Below, in pieces: positions 1 through 9,604 of a DNA stretch of 64,000 nucleotides. Source of the DNA: Solenopsis invicta (lineage: Eukaryota; Arthropoda; Insecta; Hymenoptera; Formicidae). The DNA lies in NCBI RefSeq assembly GCF_016802725.1, contig NC_052675.1:8631622-8695621 (forward strand), written 5' to 3'. The translations under genes were made by a program, and so were the position numbers. Numbering within the stretch: position 1 is the first letter of the stretch; the number at the start of each line of letters is the position of its first letter. The notes beneath the pieces were generated by a model that worked only from the letters and a program-made list of their open reading frames with translations, did no database searches and had not been told where the DNA came from.

Positions 1-115
1 AATAGTTAAAGCAAACAATATCTTTCTACATAATTTTGGAAAATTTACTTACTGCTTACAAATTGCTCCAGTCATTTTCATTTGACACATGAGCCTAATA
101 TATTCAAGTTTGGTC

Positions 116-338
116 TTTTCCATAACAATAACTGTATTACGTCTATTTAGTATTAAATTTCGCACATTGTTGACGCCAAATTAATTCATCTAGAAACAAC
201 GCATGTATTAAGTTAGAAAAAAAAATATATATATATTTTTTTCTAACTTAATACATGTGTTATTTTTAGGTGAATTAATTTGGCGTCAACAATGTGCGAG
301 ATTTAATACCAAATGGACGTAATACAGTTATTGTTATG
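116..338. repeat. 220-bp near-perfect palindrome (foldback)
   Basis: The arms at about 116-220 and 232-338 are reverse complements with few mismatches, joined by an AT spacer near 221-231. Both arms carry the same open reading segment, containing NNVR and NTVIVMEK. An open frame leaves the left arm on the minus strand into KTKLEYIRLMCQMK and ends at a possible splice donor near 46. The palindrome therefore looks like an inverted duplication of part of a transposon gene rather than a plain MITE. Confidence 0.75.
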
Positions 339-399
339 GAAAAGTTTTATGTATACATATATAAAGCTAAAAATTACACTGAAATAATCATTTTTTACC

Positions 400-938
400 T
401 CCATGGAGAATGTAATATTTTCAATGCTGTCGCACAAGCAATGGGTGCAAACATAATTGGAATAAATAAATCACTTGTCATAAGTTCGGTGGTGCAACGA
501 ATATTTTATCCTTTATGCTTCCCTTCTTCCAAAAACATTTTCGTGAGTAAGGTAGCTTTCCGTTCTTCTAATAAACCAGTCTTCATATTCTTTTAAGAAA
601 TAATGCAATAGATAAATATTATAATAAAATATAAAGAGCCGCATACTTTAAAATAATATTACCTTCAATAGTTCCAGCTTTTCTCAACTGGTGGTCTGTC
701 TGGCCAAGAACTCGCCAATAAATCAAGAATTTGAATATCAAATTCATTCTTCGTCACTTTACCATCCATCTGTTTCAAAATGTTGGGTGCTTGTTGCATC
801 AATGGACCAGAATTAAAGTGATACCTATGCAAATAATAAATTGTATATTTATTACAAAATTTTTCTTACGTCTTACGTAATTAAACTAAAATCTTATTTA
901 CCTTTCTTTCAATATCATCCTTGTGTCTTCTACTTCTT
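400..938 (-). pseudogene. Degenerate multi-exon coding remnant, family unknown
   Basis: Minus-strand coding character appears in three blocks with plausible splice sites. Block 1 is 902-938 (EEVEDTRMILKE). Block 2 is 663-824, beginning YHFNSGPLMQQAPN and containing KVTKNEFDIQILDLL and ASSWPDRPP. Block 3 is about 400-597, containing LLEERKATLLTKMF and LFIPIMFAPIACATA. Blocks 1 and 2 join in phase through an intron at 825-901 with GT/AG borders. Block 2 loses its frame near its 3' end, where a one-base shift changes the terminal codons to LRKAGTIEG before a donor at 657-662. Block 3 contains stops. It resembles repeat-derived insect coding sequence, but I do not recognise the family. The adjacent palindrome suggests one eroded transposon. 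Confidence 0.45.
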
Positions 939-972
939 CTAAAAATAAGAAAAAGTTAACTTTAATTAATAA

Positions 973-1224
973 CACATTTTCCGATCGACTTTAGTCTAAT
1001 TGAGCTTTATAAATTCGTTGTTACAACAACGATGATCTGAGATGCTTAGATGTAGTTAAATAAATTATAATTATAACTGTAACAAATATTTAAAATTTTA
1101 ATTTTTTATATTTATTGTAGTTATAATTTATTTAACTACATCTAAGCATCTCAGCTCATCGTTGCTGTAATGACGAATATATAAAGCTCAATTAGACCAA
1201 AGCCGATCCTATACGAAAAATGTG
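973..1224. mobile_element. MITE with long terminal inverted repeats
   Basis: The arm at 973-1070 (CACATTTTCCGAT, then TTTAGTCTAATTGAGC and ATGCTTAGATGTAGTT) is repeated as its reverse complement at 1125-1224. The whole unit folds into one hairpin of about 250 bp with no coding content. This is typical of a non-autonomous foldback element. Confidence 0.7.
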
Positions 1225-1347
1225 CGAATATTTTTTTATAAACTTTATTTGAAAAATATTTGCGAGTATACTTATCTTATATTTCCTCCAAGGTGCCCAA
1301 ATTTTCTTTGTGACACCTTGTATATCAACGTTTGACATTTCGCGCTA

Positions 1348-1516
1348 AAGGACCTCGCACATGAAATGCATAACAGAGCATAAGCGTAGCATAAAGTCTC
1401 TGGATCAATGAAAATCTTATGTAAATCAATATGGCGACTTTGTACTAGATACTCATTAGTCCATTGGTCTTATGTTGTGCTTATGTTGTGTTATGCATTT
1501 CATGTGCAAGGCCCTT
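1348..1516. mobile_element. MITE family A, copy 1 (AAGGRCC termini)
   Basis: The ends are inverted: AAGGACCTCGCACATGAAA at the left and the reverse complement of AAGGGCCTTGCACATGAAA at the right. The interior contains GTAAATCAATATGGCGAC. It is the same family as the copy at 7891-8059 (about 170 bp each), where a TA target duplication is visible. Confidence 0.8.
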
Positions 1517-1689
1517 AACTTCCACAACTGCAGTCGTTCTCATCTCTCGTTATAGTTGCGCATTCAGAAATGCATCTAAAAAAAAGTGTCGCAACTATAA
1601 TGAAAGCGACTGTACATCCTCACTACTAGGCATAATCTTTATATACCGATTCGGGAATAAGAATATAACACATGTATATAGAGAATATA

Positions 1690-1815
1690 ATAAAATCCAC
1701 ATAAAATGTATAACAGCATGAACATAAAATTGCTGGATCATTGAGTATCCGGCACAAACCGCCATATTGATTTACATAAGAATCTCAATGCTCTATTGGT
1801 CTTGTGTTATGCGGA
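1690..1815. mobile_element. MITE family A, eroded partial copy
   Basis: This stretch shares the family-A interior (GCTGGATCATTGAGTATCC, CCGCCATATTGATTTACAT, TCTTGTGTTATGC) but lacks intact outer termini. It is a diverged or truncated relative of the copies at 1348-1516 and 7891-8059. Confidence 0.55.
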
Positions 1816-1881
1816 ACGCAGCCGATAGACTGAAATATGTGACGCATGCGCCTAGGAAACTGCATGGAAAGACATCCTAAA

Positions 1882-2038
1882 AGCGTTTTTCATTGGGAAA
1901 ACTAGTGCGCACTGAGTGTGCACTCGCCGCTGGCAATTGGACGTTTCGGTTTACGCGATGACGGTGTCAACGGAAATGCCCAATTACCTGTAGCAAGTGC
2001 ACTTTCAGTGCGCACTAGTTTTTCCAATGAAAAACGCT
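1882..2038. mobile_element. MITE, AGCGTTTTTCATTGG termini
   Basis: Terminal inverted repeats of about 40 bp: AGCGTTTTTCATTGG then AAACTAGTGCGCACTGA at the left, mirrored by CAGTGCGCACTAGTTTTT then CCAATGAAAAACGCT at the right. No coding potential. Confidence 0.75.
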
Positions 2039-2576
2039 ATATCACTATTCGCAAGCGCACCAAAGCGCACGCGTAACACAATCATATTATGTGATAACTG
2101 ATTCATACGAGAAGAAAATCCAAAGGCTCGAGTTATGGTATTTATGCGAAATTAATATATAATATATAATTAGTGAAAGTTATAACAAGAATGTACAAGG
2201 ATTTTGATAATGTTAGAAACTCTTCATCATTTTTAGGCTAAAATTTATAGTTTCATCTTCCGGACAAAGCTATTCCATAACATCCTCTTCGAGGAAAATT
2301 TTACTCGATATAATACCTATATAGTATATGTGTACTGCATATACATAGGTATATATATACATATACAGGGTGATTCAGAACGACCCATGTGTCCCTGTAA
2401 AGACGTATTTTTGAATAAATTCTGAGACGATTTTTCCTGTACGAAAATTTTGTCCGACGCTTAATTTTTAAATAATAAGGGGATAAAGTTAGCGAATCAC
2501 GGGCCGTGTACACATTGTAGACAAAGGCGCCGCAACTCACCGTCCGACGCGGGCGCTTAAGCTAAGACTCCATGTA

Positions 2577-2764
2577 TAGTCGTGAGCTAAAAGGTTGCAA
2601 CACATTTTCTTAAATGATTTTTTGAATGTAGACTTGCTCCTCGATCGGCAAACGTAATTGGTTGAATCCACAGGTAAGAACCAATTACGTTTGCCGTTCG
2701 ATGAGCGAGTCTACATTCCAAAAACCATCGAAAAAAATGTTTGCAACCTTTTAGCTCACGACTA
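2577..2764. mobile_element. MITE nested in the Harbinger left terminal repeat
   Basis: TAGTCGTGAGCTAAAAGGTT at the left is mirrored by AACCTTTTAGCTCACGACTA at the right, with TA duplicated outside (2575-2576, 2765-2766). The interior repeats GGCAAACGTAATTGGTT in inverted form, so the whole element is a hairpin. It interrupts the Harbinger terminus: CCATG before it and TGCGGTGAGC after it are contiguous in the right-end copy. Confidence 0.85.
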
Positions 2765-3651
2765 TATGCGGTGAGCTACGGCAAATGGTGCGGTGACCAA
2801 TCAGAGATCAGGGATCAGGCGGGCTGCGGCTAGCTCCGGCATGCCGCACCGCACTGCGTTGAGATCAAAATATTTTAATTTTTCCGCATGCCGCATGCCG
2901 TTCGGCTAGAGTCGGCAACTATCGAAGATTTTCGGGGATTAGTGAAAACGGTGAAAACTGTTGAATATTTACTAGACGATTTGTAGGTTATTGTCATACT
3001 GCATCATACGTCGTACGAAGCAATGGCATTATACGAAAATACATCTGTTGAATACAATTCTGAAGATTTTAATGAACTCATAATTCATTACATTAGAAGC
3101 CGCCCACAATTATGGGACTTAAAAAATAAACAATATAAAGACAACGTGGTAAAAAAAAAATTATGGTGTGAACTGGCTCAAGAACTTAATGTTAGTGGTA
3201 TGTATTACTTAAAAATATTTATAGCGTCTTTATAAGAAAGATATGTTAATATACTTTCTAATTCTTATCGAAGACTGTTAATTAATAATGCAAGTTAAAG
3301 TTTCTATTCTAAGTCGTACTCTTTTAAAACAATATCAGTATTGAAATAAAATAACATTTTTAAAATTGAAATTTATTATAAATACATGTTCTTAGATATA
3401 AAAAAAGTATAATGTAATAATACTTGTGTTATATTATTTAATGTTAATATTAAAATTATGATAAATTTGTAGAGGATTTAGTGAGAAATCGATGGAGGAA
3501 TATTCGAGATCGGTACATGAAGGAGAAAAAGAAATTACAAACAAAAAGTGGACAAGCAGCTGTTCAGTATTCTGTATGGTCACTTATGCCAAGTTTAAGT
3601 TTTTTGTCAGATACAGTGGAACCTCGCAAGTAAGTTTACTTATTTCGAATA

Positions 3652-3793
3652 GGGTGACACTCTTTTGGACACAGCACGATTGGACACCAACCAATCATCT
3701 TGACTTATCTAACCAAACCAACGGAAAAACTCTAGGCATCGGCCGCTGTGAGTGGTGATGTCCAATCGTGCGGTGTCCAATCGTGCGCACCCC
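3652..3793. mobile_element. MITE family D, copy 1 (in intron 2 of the MADF gene)
   Basis: About 142 bp, from GGGTGACACTCTTTTGGACAC to GTCCAATCGTGCGCACCCC. Both ends contain a CACGATTGGACAC-type box, directly repeated at the right. The 9-bp direct repeat TTTCGAATA flanks it (3643-3651, 3794-3802), a size typical of hAT (8) or Mutator (8-11) mobilisation. Confidence 0.8.
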
Positions 3794-4178
3794 TTTCGAA
3801 TATATTTATGATGATTGTATTCTAGTTGATAAATGCATATTAAAATTCATGATGTTAATTTTAGTATTATTTGAATGATGATTGTAATTGTCAATTCCTC
3901 ATTGTCATAAACAATATGCTTCACGTAAAATAATAAGTTTTGTTTTCAATTAGAACTGTGACAAATTACGAAAATTTCGGCATTGAACATCCTGTATCTA
4001 TTGATGCGTTGTCACCAGCATCATCGGAAACATTTGTAGATATACATAGTGCATATGATACATAAGAACAAGGTAAATTAAAAAAAAATTTGTAATAAAT
4101 AATTCTCTACACATAAAAAAAATTTCTTGTACAGTTAACTTTATATGCAAACTAACATAGTTTGAAGCCGAAATATTG

Positions 4179-4320
4179 GGGTGACATTCTTTTGGACACA
4201 GCACAATTGGACACCAACCAATCATCTTGACTTATCTAACCAAACCAACGGAAAAACTCTAAGCATTGGCCGCTGTGAGTGGTGGTGTCCAATCATGCGG
4301 TGTCCAATCGTGCGCACCCC
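4179..4320. mobile_element. MITE family D, copy 2 (in intron 3 of the MADF gene)
   Basis: Near identical to the copy at 3652-3793 through GGACACCAACCAATCATC and CGGAAAAACTCTAAGC. It is flanked by GCCGAAATATTG and GCCGAGATATTG, a 12-bp direct repeat with one mismatch. Confidence 0.8.
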
Positions 4321-5432
4321 GCCGAGATATTGTTCAAAAGTCTGATTTGAAACTGTTACGAAATACCTTGTACAAGGAAATTTTCTTCATGTAATACATT
4401 TTTAACATTTGAATGTCTTATTATATATTTTTAAACATTATTTTACAGAACACAATATGGGGGATACCAATATAAGACAGACAAATCAAACAGAATTTTG
4501 TTCACCACATCAGTTCAGGTCATTGCCTCGTCCTAACAGTGCCTCGTCTCGTTCTAATAGCATCTCGCCTTATCCAAGCAGTGCCTCGCCTCGTCCTAAC
4601 AGTGTCTCGCCTCGTCCTACTGATGCCTTTCCTAATTCTACAGGAGCTCCATTTATTCGTACTTCGAACATTTCACGTCCTGAGAGCATTTCACCTCGTC
4701 CCTCGAGTGCACCATATCTTCGAGATAGCGTCTCGCCCTGTTCTCAGAGATCTGATACAGTGGGCAGCTATTCTCAACAAAATTACGCGCAACATGCAAA
4801 ACGAGGTAAACTTATTGTGTTTTGTTATTTGAAAATAAGTGACATATTTAAATTACTTAATTATTAAAAAAATAGTTTGTGAAGTGCTTCTATCTTATAA
4901 CTGATTTACTAAATATCTTAATTATATATGTTATTACACGGTAAACAATTTTTTTATAGGTATATAATTATATATATTTTAATATATATGGACATTTGAT
5001 TTGTTTAATTATACATAAAAAATTTTTTTACCGGGTAATAAAAAAAGTATTTAATTAACCAAATTTTACTTCATTACAATAAAAATTATGTATCTGCAAA
5101 AATTTGATAAATATATATATAATAATTATATTTTCATAATATTTATTTTTCTTTTTTAGCAAAAAAGCAATTGCCTGAAACGCGTACAGATGCGGTCGAT
5201 CAGGCAATTTTAAACTTGGTGGAAAAACGAAATTCAACCGACACCATGAATTCAGACGATCTCTTTTATTTGTCTATATCACGAGATTCACAGCAACTAA
5301 ACGTAAATGCGAAATTACGTTTAAAGGCACTAGTATTACAAGCGCTTTCTCAAATTGTAACAGAGGAACAAAATAAAATCTAATCAATTGCATTTTTTAT
5401 AAATTATGTATTACAATCAATTAACCTTTTTC

Positions 5433-6746
5433 CTATTGCATATACGCTTCCCGTTGAAAGTTCGGAAGCTTATTCCATTGCCAAGGTACCTGACCTTCTT
5501 TCATAAAATAGTCTGTATACATTTCTCGAATTCTTTTAGCGTCATTTGTACAGTTTCTTGATGTATTTGATGCAAAACCTCAAAGTGCGCCAGATGGTTC
5601 TTCGTTTCGCCATTGACCAGGTTCTACATTTCCATAGCGATCTTCTACATCTACAAAACCTACTGGAACGTATCTTCTTTGTGCAGGCAAAACGTTCAGT
5701 TCCGCATTTCGAAGCCAATTGTGCAGTACTACACAACTTTTAACTATATTATCTACAGTTGTGCAATCTAAAGTGATGCAACAATTGGTCGTCGGAATAT
5801 TCTCCACCTGGCTGACATTACTCCAAATGCGTTTTCGATTAGACGCCTTGCTGTACTCAAGCGATAATTAAAATAATTTTTTCTGGACTCAAGTTAATAC
5901 CAGAATATGGTCGCAATAAATTTTTTAATAATGGGAATGCAGCATCACCAACAAATACTACGGGAAGGCAAGTATTTGTGCCCGGTAATGTTTTAGGTGG
6001 AGGCAATGGTAATGTTCCTGTTTCGATGCATCTTCCAAAATCTAAATTTTGAAAATGCCTCCGTCGCTTTCTCTACCAGCAGAACCGATACTAACATATA
6101 TAAAGCAAAGATCAGCATCAGAAACTCCCATTAAAACAGTGCTGAATGTGCCTTTGTAGTTGTAGAAAGCTGATCATGTATTTTTAAAACATTGTGCGGT
6201 AACGTGTTTCCCGTCAATTGCGGCGACACAATTTGGAAAATGCCATTTATTTTCAAAGTTTTCTGCGATTTTAATCCATGTTTGTAGAGTTGGTGGAGGA
6301 AGTACTTGAGGCTGTAGTGTTTGCCAAAGTGCTTCTGTTGTTTCCGCAATTATTTTCGGTACAGTAGATTTACTTACGCGGTAAAGATAATGTAGACTTG
6401 CCATACTATCCCCAGATGCAAGGTATCGCAACGTCAATGATAATCGTAGTCCTGGATGCAATGGTTCTCTTGTCAAATGTACTTTTGTAACAATAGGTTC
6501 TATCATTGCTAATAATTCATCAAATTGAACAGGAGACATGCGATGAAAATTGTGAAAACGTTCTGCGTCACGGCGAAGTTCAAACACAAGGTTATCATAA
6601 GCACCTTGAAGATGACGTTCGTCTATTATAGGATGAACCCACCATCGAGCTGTTCTCCGATTAATTTGTTGCCTTTCTAGCTCCTGTCGTCTTCGCCTTC
6701 TTCGTAGCCACAATAATAAAGCAAGGTGATCGTCATCGTAATTCAT
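5433..6746 (-). pseudogene. PIF/Harbinger DDE transposase (HARBI1-like), frame-broken
   Basis: The start ATG at 6746 is followed by MNYDDDHLALLLWLRRRRRR and RWWVHPI, the usual N-terminus of insect Harbinger transposases. A helix-turn-helix region follows (LTLRYLASGDSMASLHYLYR). The catalytic residues can be followed across frames: first Asp in AAIDGKHV (about 6200), second Asp in VFVGDAAFPL (about 5960), and Glu in RRLIENAFG (about 5845). The C-terminal VDNIVKSCVVLHNWLR and a final segment ending QREAYMQ and TAG (5433-5435) complete a family-length protein of roughly 430 residues. Breaks: a stop or shift near 6174, a missing base near 6055, a shift near 5870, a shift near 5777 and at least one more near 5580. 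It can no longer make active enzyme. It is convergent with the MADF-BESS gene. Confidence 0.85.
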
Positions 6747-7241
6747 TTTGATATTATTGATGGTAATTATTCAGTTTAGAGGCCTCACTTCCGATTTTGA
6801 TGAATTTAGGCTTAATTGACGCGTTTTTGCATATAACGAATCTGGCAGAAAAAAGCGACAGCAAGGGTCCCTGCGCAGGGTTTTGCTGTGAAATAACATT
6901 ATCGCATAAAATAAAATTATATTGCTAAAAGCTTTCGCTTTACTAAATTGATAAATATAACATAAATTAAATTAAAGTAGGCAACAGATATTCAGTATAG
7001 TAATAGACTCACACATTTTATATTAAAATACGTTATATTTAAAATATGATAATGTTATTATATAGAAAATCTTTTGCCTTACTAAATTTATAAGTTTATC
7101 ATATATTAAAAAGGAAAACTTACAATTAGTAAAATTTAATTTTTATGTTTTTATATCTAAACTACGATATGGTTACTTTAATTTGAAAACGTCAACAGCT
7201 TCGATTTCCGCACGTGGCGTGACGTTAGGCCCTACCGCGTA

Positions 7242-7581
7242 CACCCAAGGACTTTGATTGGGTGACACTCTTTTGGACACAGCACTATTGGACACCACCA
7301 CTCACAGCGCTTGACCAGTGGAAAAACTCTAGGCATCGGCTGCCATGAGTGGTGGTGTCCAATCGTGCGGTGTCCAATCGTGCGCCCCCCCTTTGATTCT
7401 GTCCATGGGGAAATTTTTCAAACTGAGAAGTCATCACTTTCTACATACTCGCAGTTCATGATTAATGAAACAACTAGAGCTTATTGGCCGTTACGTTAAT
7501 CATAAACTGTAAATATGTAGAAAGATAGCGACTTCTCAGTTTGGAAAATTTCCCCATGGACAGAATCAAAGTCCTTGGGTG
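7242..7581. mobile_element. MITE with CACCCAAGG termini, split by a family-D MITE
   Basis: CACCCAAGGACTTTGATT at the left is mirrored at the right end, with TA outside each end (7240-7241, 7582-7583). Internal arms around GACTTCTCAGTTTGGAAAA also mirror each other. A family-D element has inserted in the left arm at 7260. Confidence 0.8.
7260..7390. mobile_element. MITE family D, copy 3
   Basis: Same ends and boxes as the copies at 3652 and 4179 (GGGTGACACTCTTTTGGACAC; GTCCAATCGTGCG). The internal segment differs (CACTCACAGCGCTTGACC). An exact 8-bp duplication CTTTGATT flanks it (7252-7259, 7391-7398). Confidence 0.8.
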
Positions 7582-7619
7582 TACATACATGGAGTCGCCT
7601 TCCGCATGCGTTTGCCGTA

Positions 7620-7849
7620 GAGTCCTATATAAAGAGAGAAGCGACATTGATGTCCGAAGCTCTGATTGGTAATCTGATTAATACTTGATTGGCTAAGCGA
7701 GCAGCCATATTGTGAACACAGCTGTTGCAGAATGATACGAATGGTGTTTGATGACGTTAGAGCGGTCCCAAAATGGCGGTGGAGGACTCAATTGGATACT
7801 GAAGGTTGTGGTGGGGGTTCGATGTCGCTTCTCTCTTTATATAGGACTC
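7620..7849. mobile_element. MITE with GAGTCCTATATAAAG termini
   Basis: GAGTCCTATATAAAGAGAGA at the left is mirrored by TCTCTCTTTATATAGGACTC at the right, with TA outside (7618-7619, 7850-7851). It interrupts the right subterminal part of the Harbinger element. A TATA-like TATATAAAG lies in both arms. Confidence 0.8.
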
Positions 7850-7890
7850 TAGTTTGCCGCAGCTCACCGCATACATGGAGTCTTAGCTTA

Positions 7891-8059
7891 AAGGGCCTTG
7901 CACATGAAATGCATAACGTAACACAAGCACAACATAAGACCGATGGGCCAATGAGCATCCAGCATAAAGTCGCCATATTGATTTACATAACATTTTCATT
8001 GGTCCGTCAGTCTTATGTTATGCTTATGTTATGTTATGCATTTCATGTGCGAGGCCCTT
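7891..8059. mobile_element. MITE family A, copy 2
   Basis: AAGGGCCTTGCACATGAAA at the left is mirrored at the right, with TA duplicated outside (7889-7890, 8060-8061). It sits immediately outside the Harbinger right end, inside the outer foldback element. Confidence 0.85.
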
Positions 8060-8489
8060 TACTCGTGTCGGACGGTGAGTTGCGGCGTCTTTGTCTACCA
8101 TGTGTACACGGCCCGTGATTCGCTAACTTTATCCCCTTATTATTTAAAAATTAAGCGTCGGACAAAATTTTCGTACAGGAAAAATCATCTCAGAATTTAT
8201 TCAAGAATACGTCTTTACAGGGACACATGGGTCGTTCTGAATCACCCTGTATACATAAATTTCGAGTAAAATTTTTCTTGAAGAGCACGTTTTGGAACCT
8301 AACCTAAATATATATATGTATGTACACATTCCTATTCTGTTTTTAATAGAAATAAAGTGACTTATTTTTATTTTGGAAGTCTCAACCATGAAAGCTTGAA
8401 AACCTAAAAAAATGAAAAAAAATTTTGGATCAAAGCTCTTGTATAATAATCCTGTTCCAATTTTATAAACATTTTATTAACATATACTA

Positions 8490-9390
8490 CTATAAGCGGC
8501 GAAACGCGGCGGCCGCCCGATGGCGCCAGTTCGCGGAGACGATTGCGAGGTTCCCACGCGTTCGCAATGTGCGTACGCCGATCGAGACGTCACGTCTTCG
8601 TCACCACGCGTGTCGACCAATCTGATCGATTGATCGACCGCCCTGCTCCGGAATGCCGGAGCAACGAACAGCGGCGAACACTCTTAGTTCCGTCGGCGTT
8701 GGAGCAAGACGCTCTTTTCGCGAGAGTCCTGTCGAGTCGAGTGTCGTACTATAAGTTCGGTTAAATGTAACGCTTGTAAGATCTCGTCTGAATAAACGGG
8801 AGTGATTCTGAAGTGTGTGTCGATCCGTATCCTGCCCCTTTCCCGAGCATCCGATAACGGTAGGAAACCGGCTAGGCCATCTTGGCAGTGGAGCACGCGG
8901 TCTCGCTCGTGAACCGGAGTAGCGCGAGTGCGGGGTGTCCGCTGCCGTGTCGTCGTCGTCGTGAGTAGCGCGGTCGTCTCGGGTAGAGGAGAGCGATTTA
9001 GGCGCGAAAACGAAATTAAATCGAACAGACTTTCACTACTGTAAGCGACACCCTGTAGATTCGTGCGGAGTCCTACGTTAGGCTAGGACATGAGCATGAT
9101 GGCGCTGCGAATCGCCTTCACTTGCGTACCGTTGCAACCGATTGGCTGCAATTACCCGCGAAACTAAGCGTGAGACCACATTGGCCCCTCAGACCTCGTG
9201 ATCTCTAGGACGGCCTGTGATTGGTCGCTTGAGATAGCGGACCTGTCATCTGGTGGCTTAAAGAAGCCGCATGGCAGGAGAAGCGAGGAGAACGGCACTT
9301 CTTGTGCGGCGTTGACGGACATTTTTGTACATCTGGTCATTAATATATAAACGTATATTTCTTGAGACCTGCAAGTGTCACCTCTATTAA
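8490..9390 (+). other. GC-rich, CpG-rich LTR-like or promoter-like stretch
   Basis: Composition changes abruptly from AT-rich flanks to CpG-rich sequence. It contains AATAAA near 8791 and a TATATAAA near 9347, as expected for a retroelement LTR or a promoter/terminator region. No open frame shows recognisable protein similarity. I could not define paired LTR ends, so a solo LTR, a captured promoter or a GC-rich transposon end remain possible. Confidence 0.3.
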
Positions 9391-9556
9391 GCTGGACCCC
9401 CCACCAGCGAAAATCAAGTTCGCACTAGGTCAAAAATTTAGTGCTATTTATGTGCTAATTTGTTACTCTAGTCCGGATTTTTTTGCTCAAGCCGTTTAGC
9501 AACATTAAAAAAAAAAAAATGGGGGGGTCCAGTTTAATGGCAAGCTGGACCCCCCC
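9388..9556. repeat. Inverted AAGCTGGACCCCCC repeats
   Basis: TTAAGCTGGACCCCCC near 9388 faces GGGGGGGTCCAGTTTAA near 9520, and a third AAGCTGGACCCCCCC lies at about 9543 in the first orientation. The first two enclose about 150 bp and look like MITE termini. The third may be the start of a second, longer element running into the tandem array at 9605. Confidence 0.6.
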
Positions 9557-9604
9557 ATAAAAAAAATATATATATACAGTAGCCCCTAGGCAAAAACAAG
9601 TACG

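Larger units (their letters stand above)
3023..5383 (+). pseudogene. Harbinger accessory protein, MADF-BESS DNA-binding factor (one in-frame stop)
   Basis: Five exons with GT/AG introns: 3023-3197, 3473-3629, 3954-4072, 4449-4805 and 5160-5383. They sum to 1032 nt in one frame, 343 codons plus stop. The N-terminus is a MADF domain: FNELIIHYIRSRPQLWD in exon 1, then RNRWRNIRDRYMKEKKK and YSVWSLMPSLSFL in exon 2. The middle (exon 4) is a repeat of short SPRPxSA-like units rich in Ser, Pro and Arg. The C-terminus carries a BESS-type protein-interaction motif (DDLFYLSISRD, then KLRLKALVLQAL). Such proteins accompany Harbinger transposases and help them bind DNA or enter the nucleus. The chosen start is the first ATG before the MADF domain. 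The only coding defect seen is a TAA at 4063-4065 near the end of exon 3; introns 2 and 3 each contain a copy of the same MITE. It could still make a truncated MADF protein. Confidence 0.75.
2560..7887. mobile_element. PIF/Harbinger DNA transposon with nested insertions
   Basis: The left end AGCTAAGACTCCATGTA is mirrored by TACATGGAGTCTTAGC at the right end, and TTA lies directly outside each (2557-2559, 7888-7890). This matches the 3-bp TWA target preference of the PIF/Harbinger superfamily. The element encodes the expected pair of proteins in convergent order: a Myb/MADF-type DNA-binding protein (3023-5383, plus) and a DDE_Tnp_4/HARBI1-type transposase (5433-6746, minus), their stops about 50 bp apart. 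Later MITEs sit at 2577-2764, 3652-3793, 4179-4320, 7242-7581 (itself containing 7260-7390) and 7620-7849. The broken transposase means this copy is not autonomous. Confidence 0.85.
2366..8249. mobile_element. Outer foldback element enclosing a Harbinger element and a MITE
   Basis: CAGGGTGATTCAGAACGACC at 2366 is mirrored by GGTCGTTCTGAATCACCCTG ending at 8249, and TA flanks both ends (2364-2365, 8250-8251). The arms run 2366-2556 and 8062-8249, about 190 bp each and near identical. Removing the inserted Harbinger element (2560-7887, with one TTA) and family-A MITE (7891-8059, with one TA) would bring the arms together as one hairpin of roughly 380 bp. A TA duplication fits a Tc1/mariner-type mobiliser. 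The outer unit has no gene of its own. Confidence 0.8.

Noticed and set aside
294..596. 100-codon plus frame at the window start
   Set aside because: Its first third is the palindrome arm. The rest lies opposite the more protein-like minus-strand remnant and has no family motif.
2301..2540. Minus frame at 2301-2540 and its plus-strand twin at 8015-8269
   Set aside because: They are the two inverted arms of the outer foldback element; non-coding terminal repeat.
8490..9390. Complete LTR retrotransposon
   Set aside because: No gag/pol coding sequence and no second LTR could be found nearby; only an LTR-like or promoter-like composition is supported.
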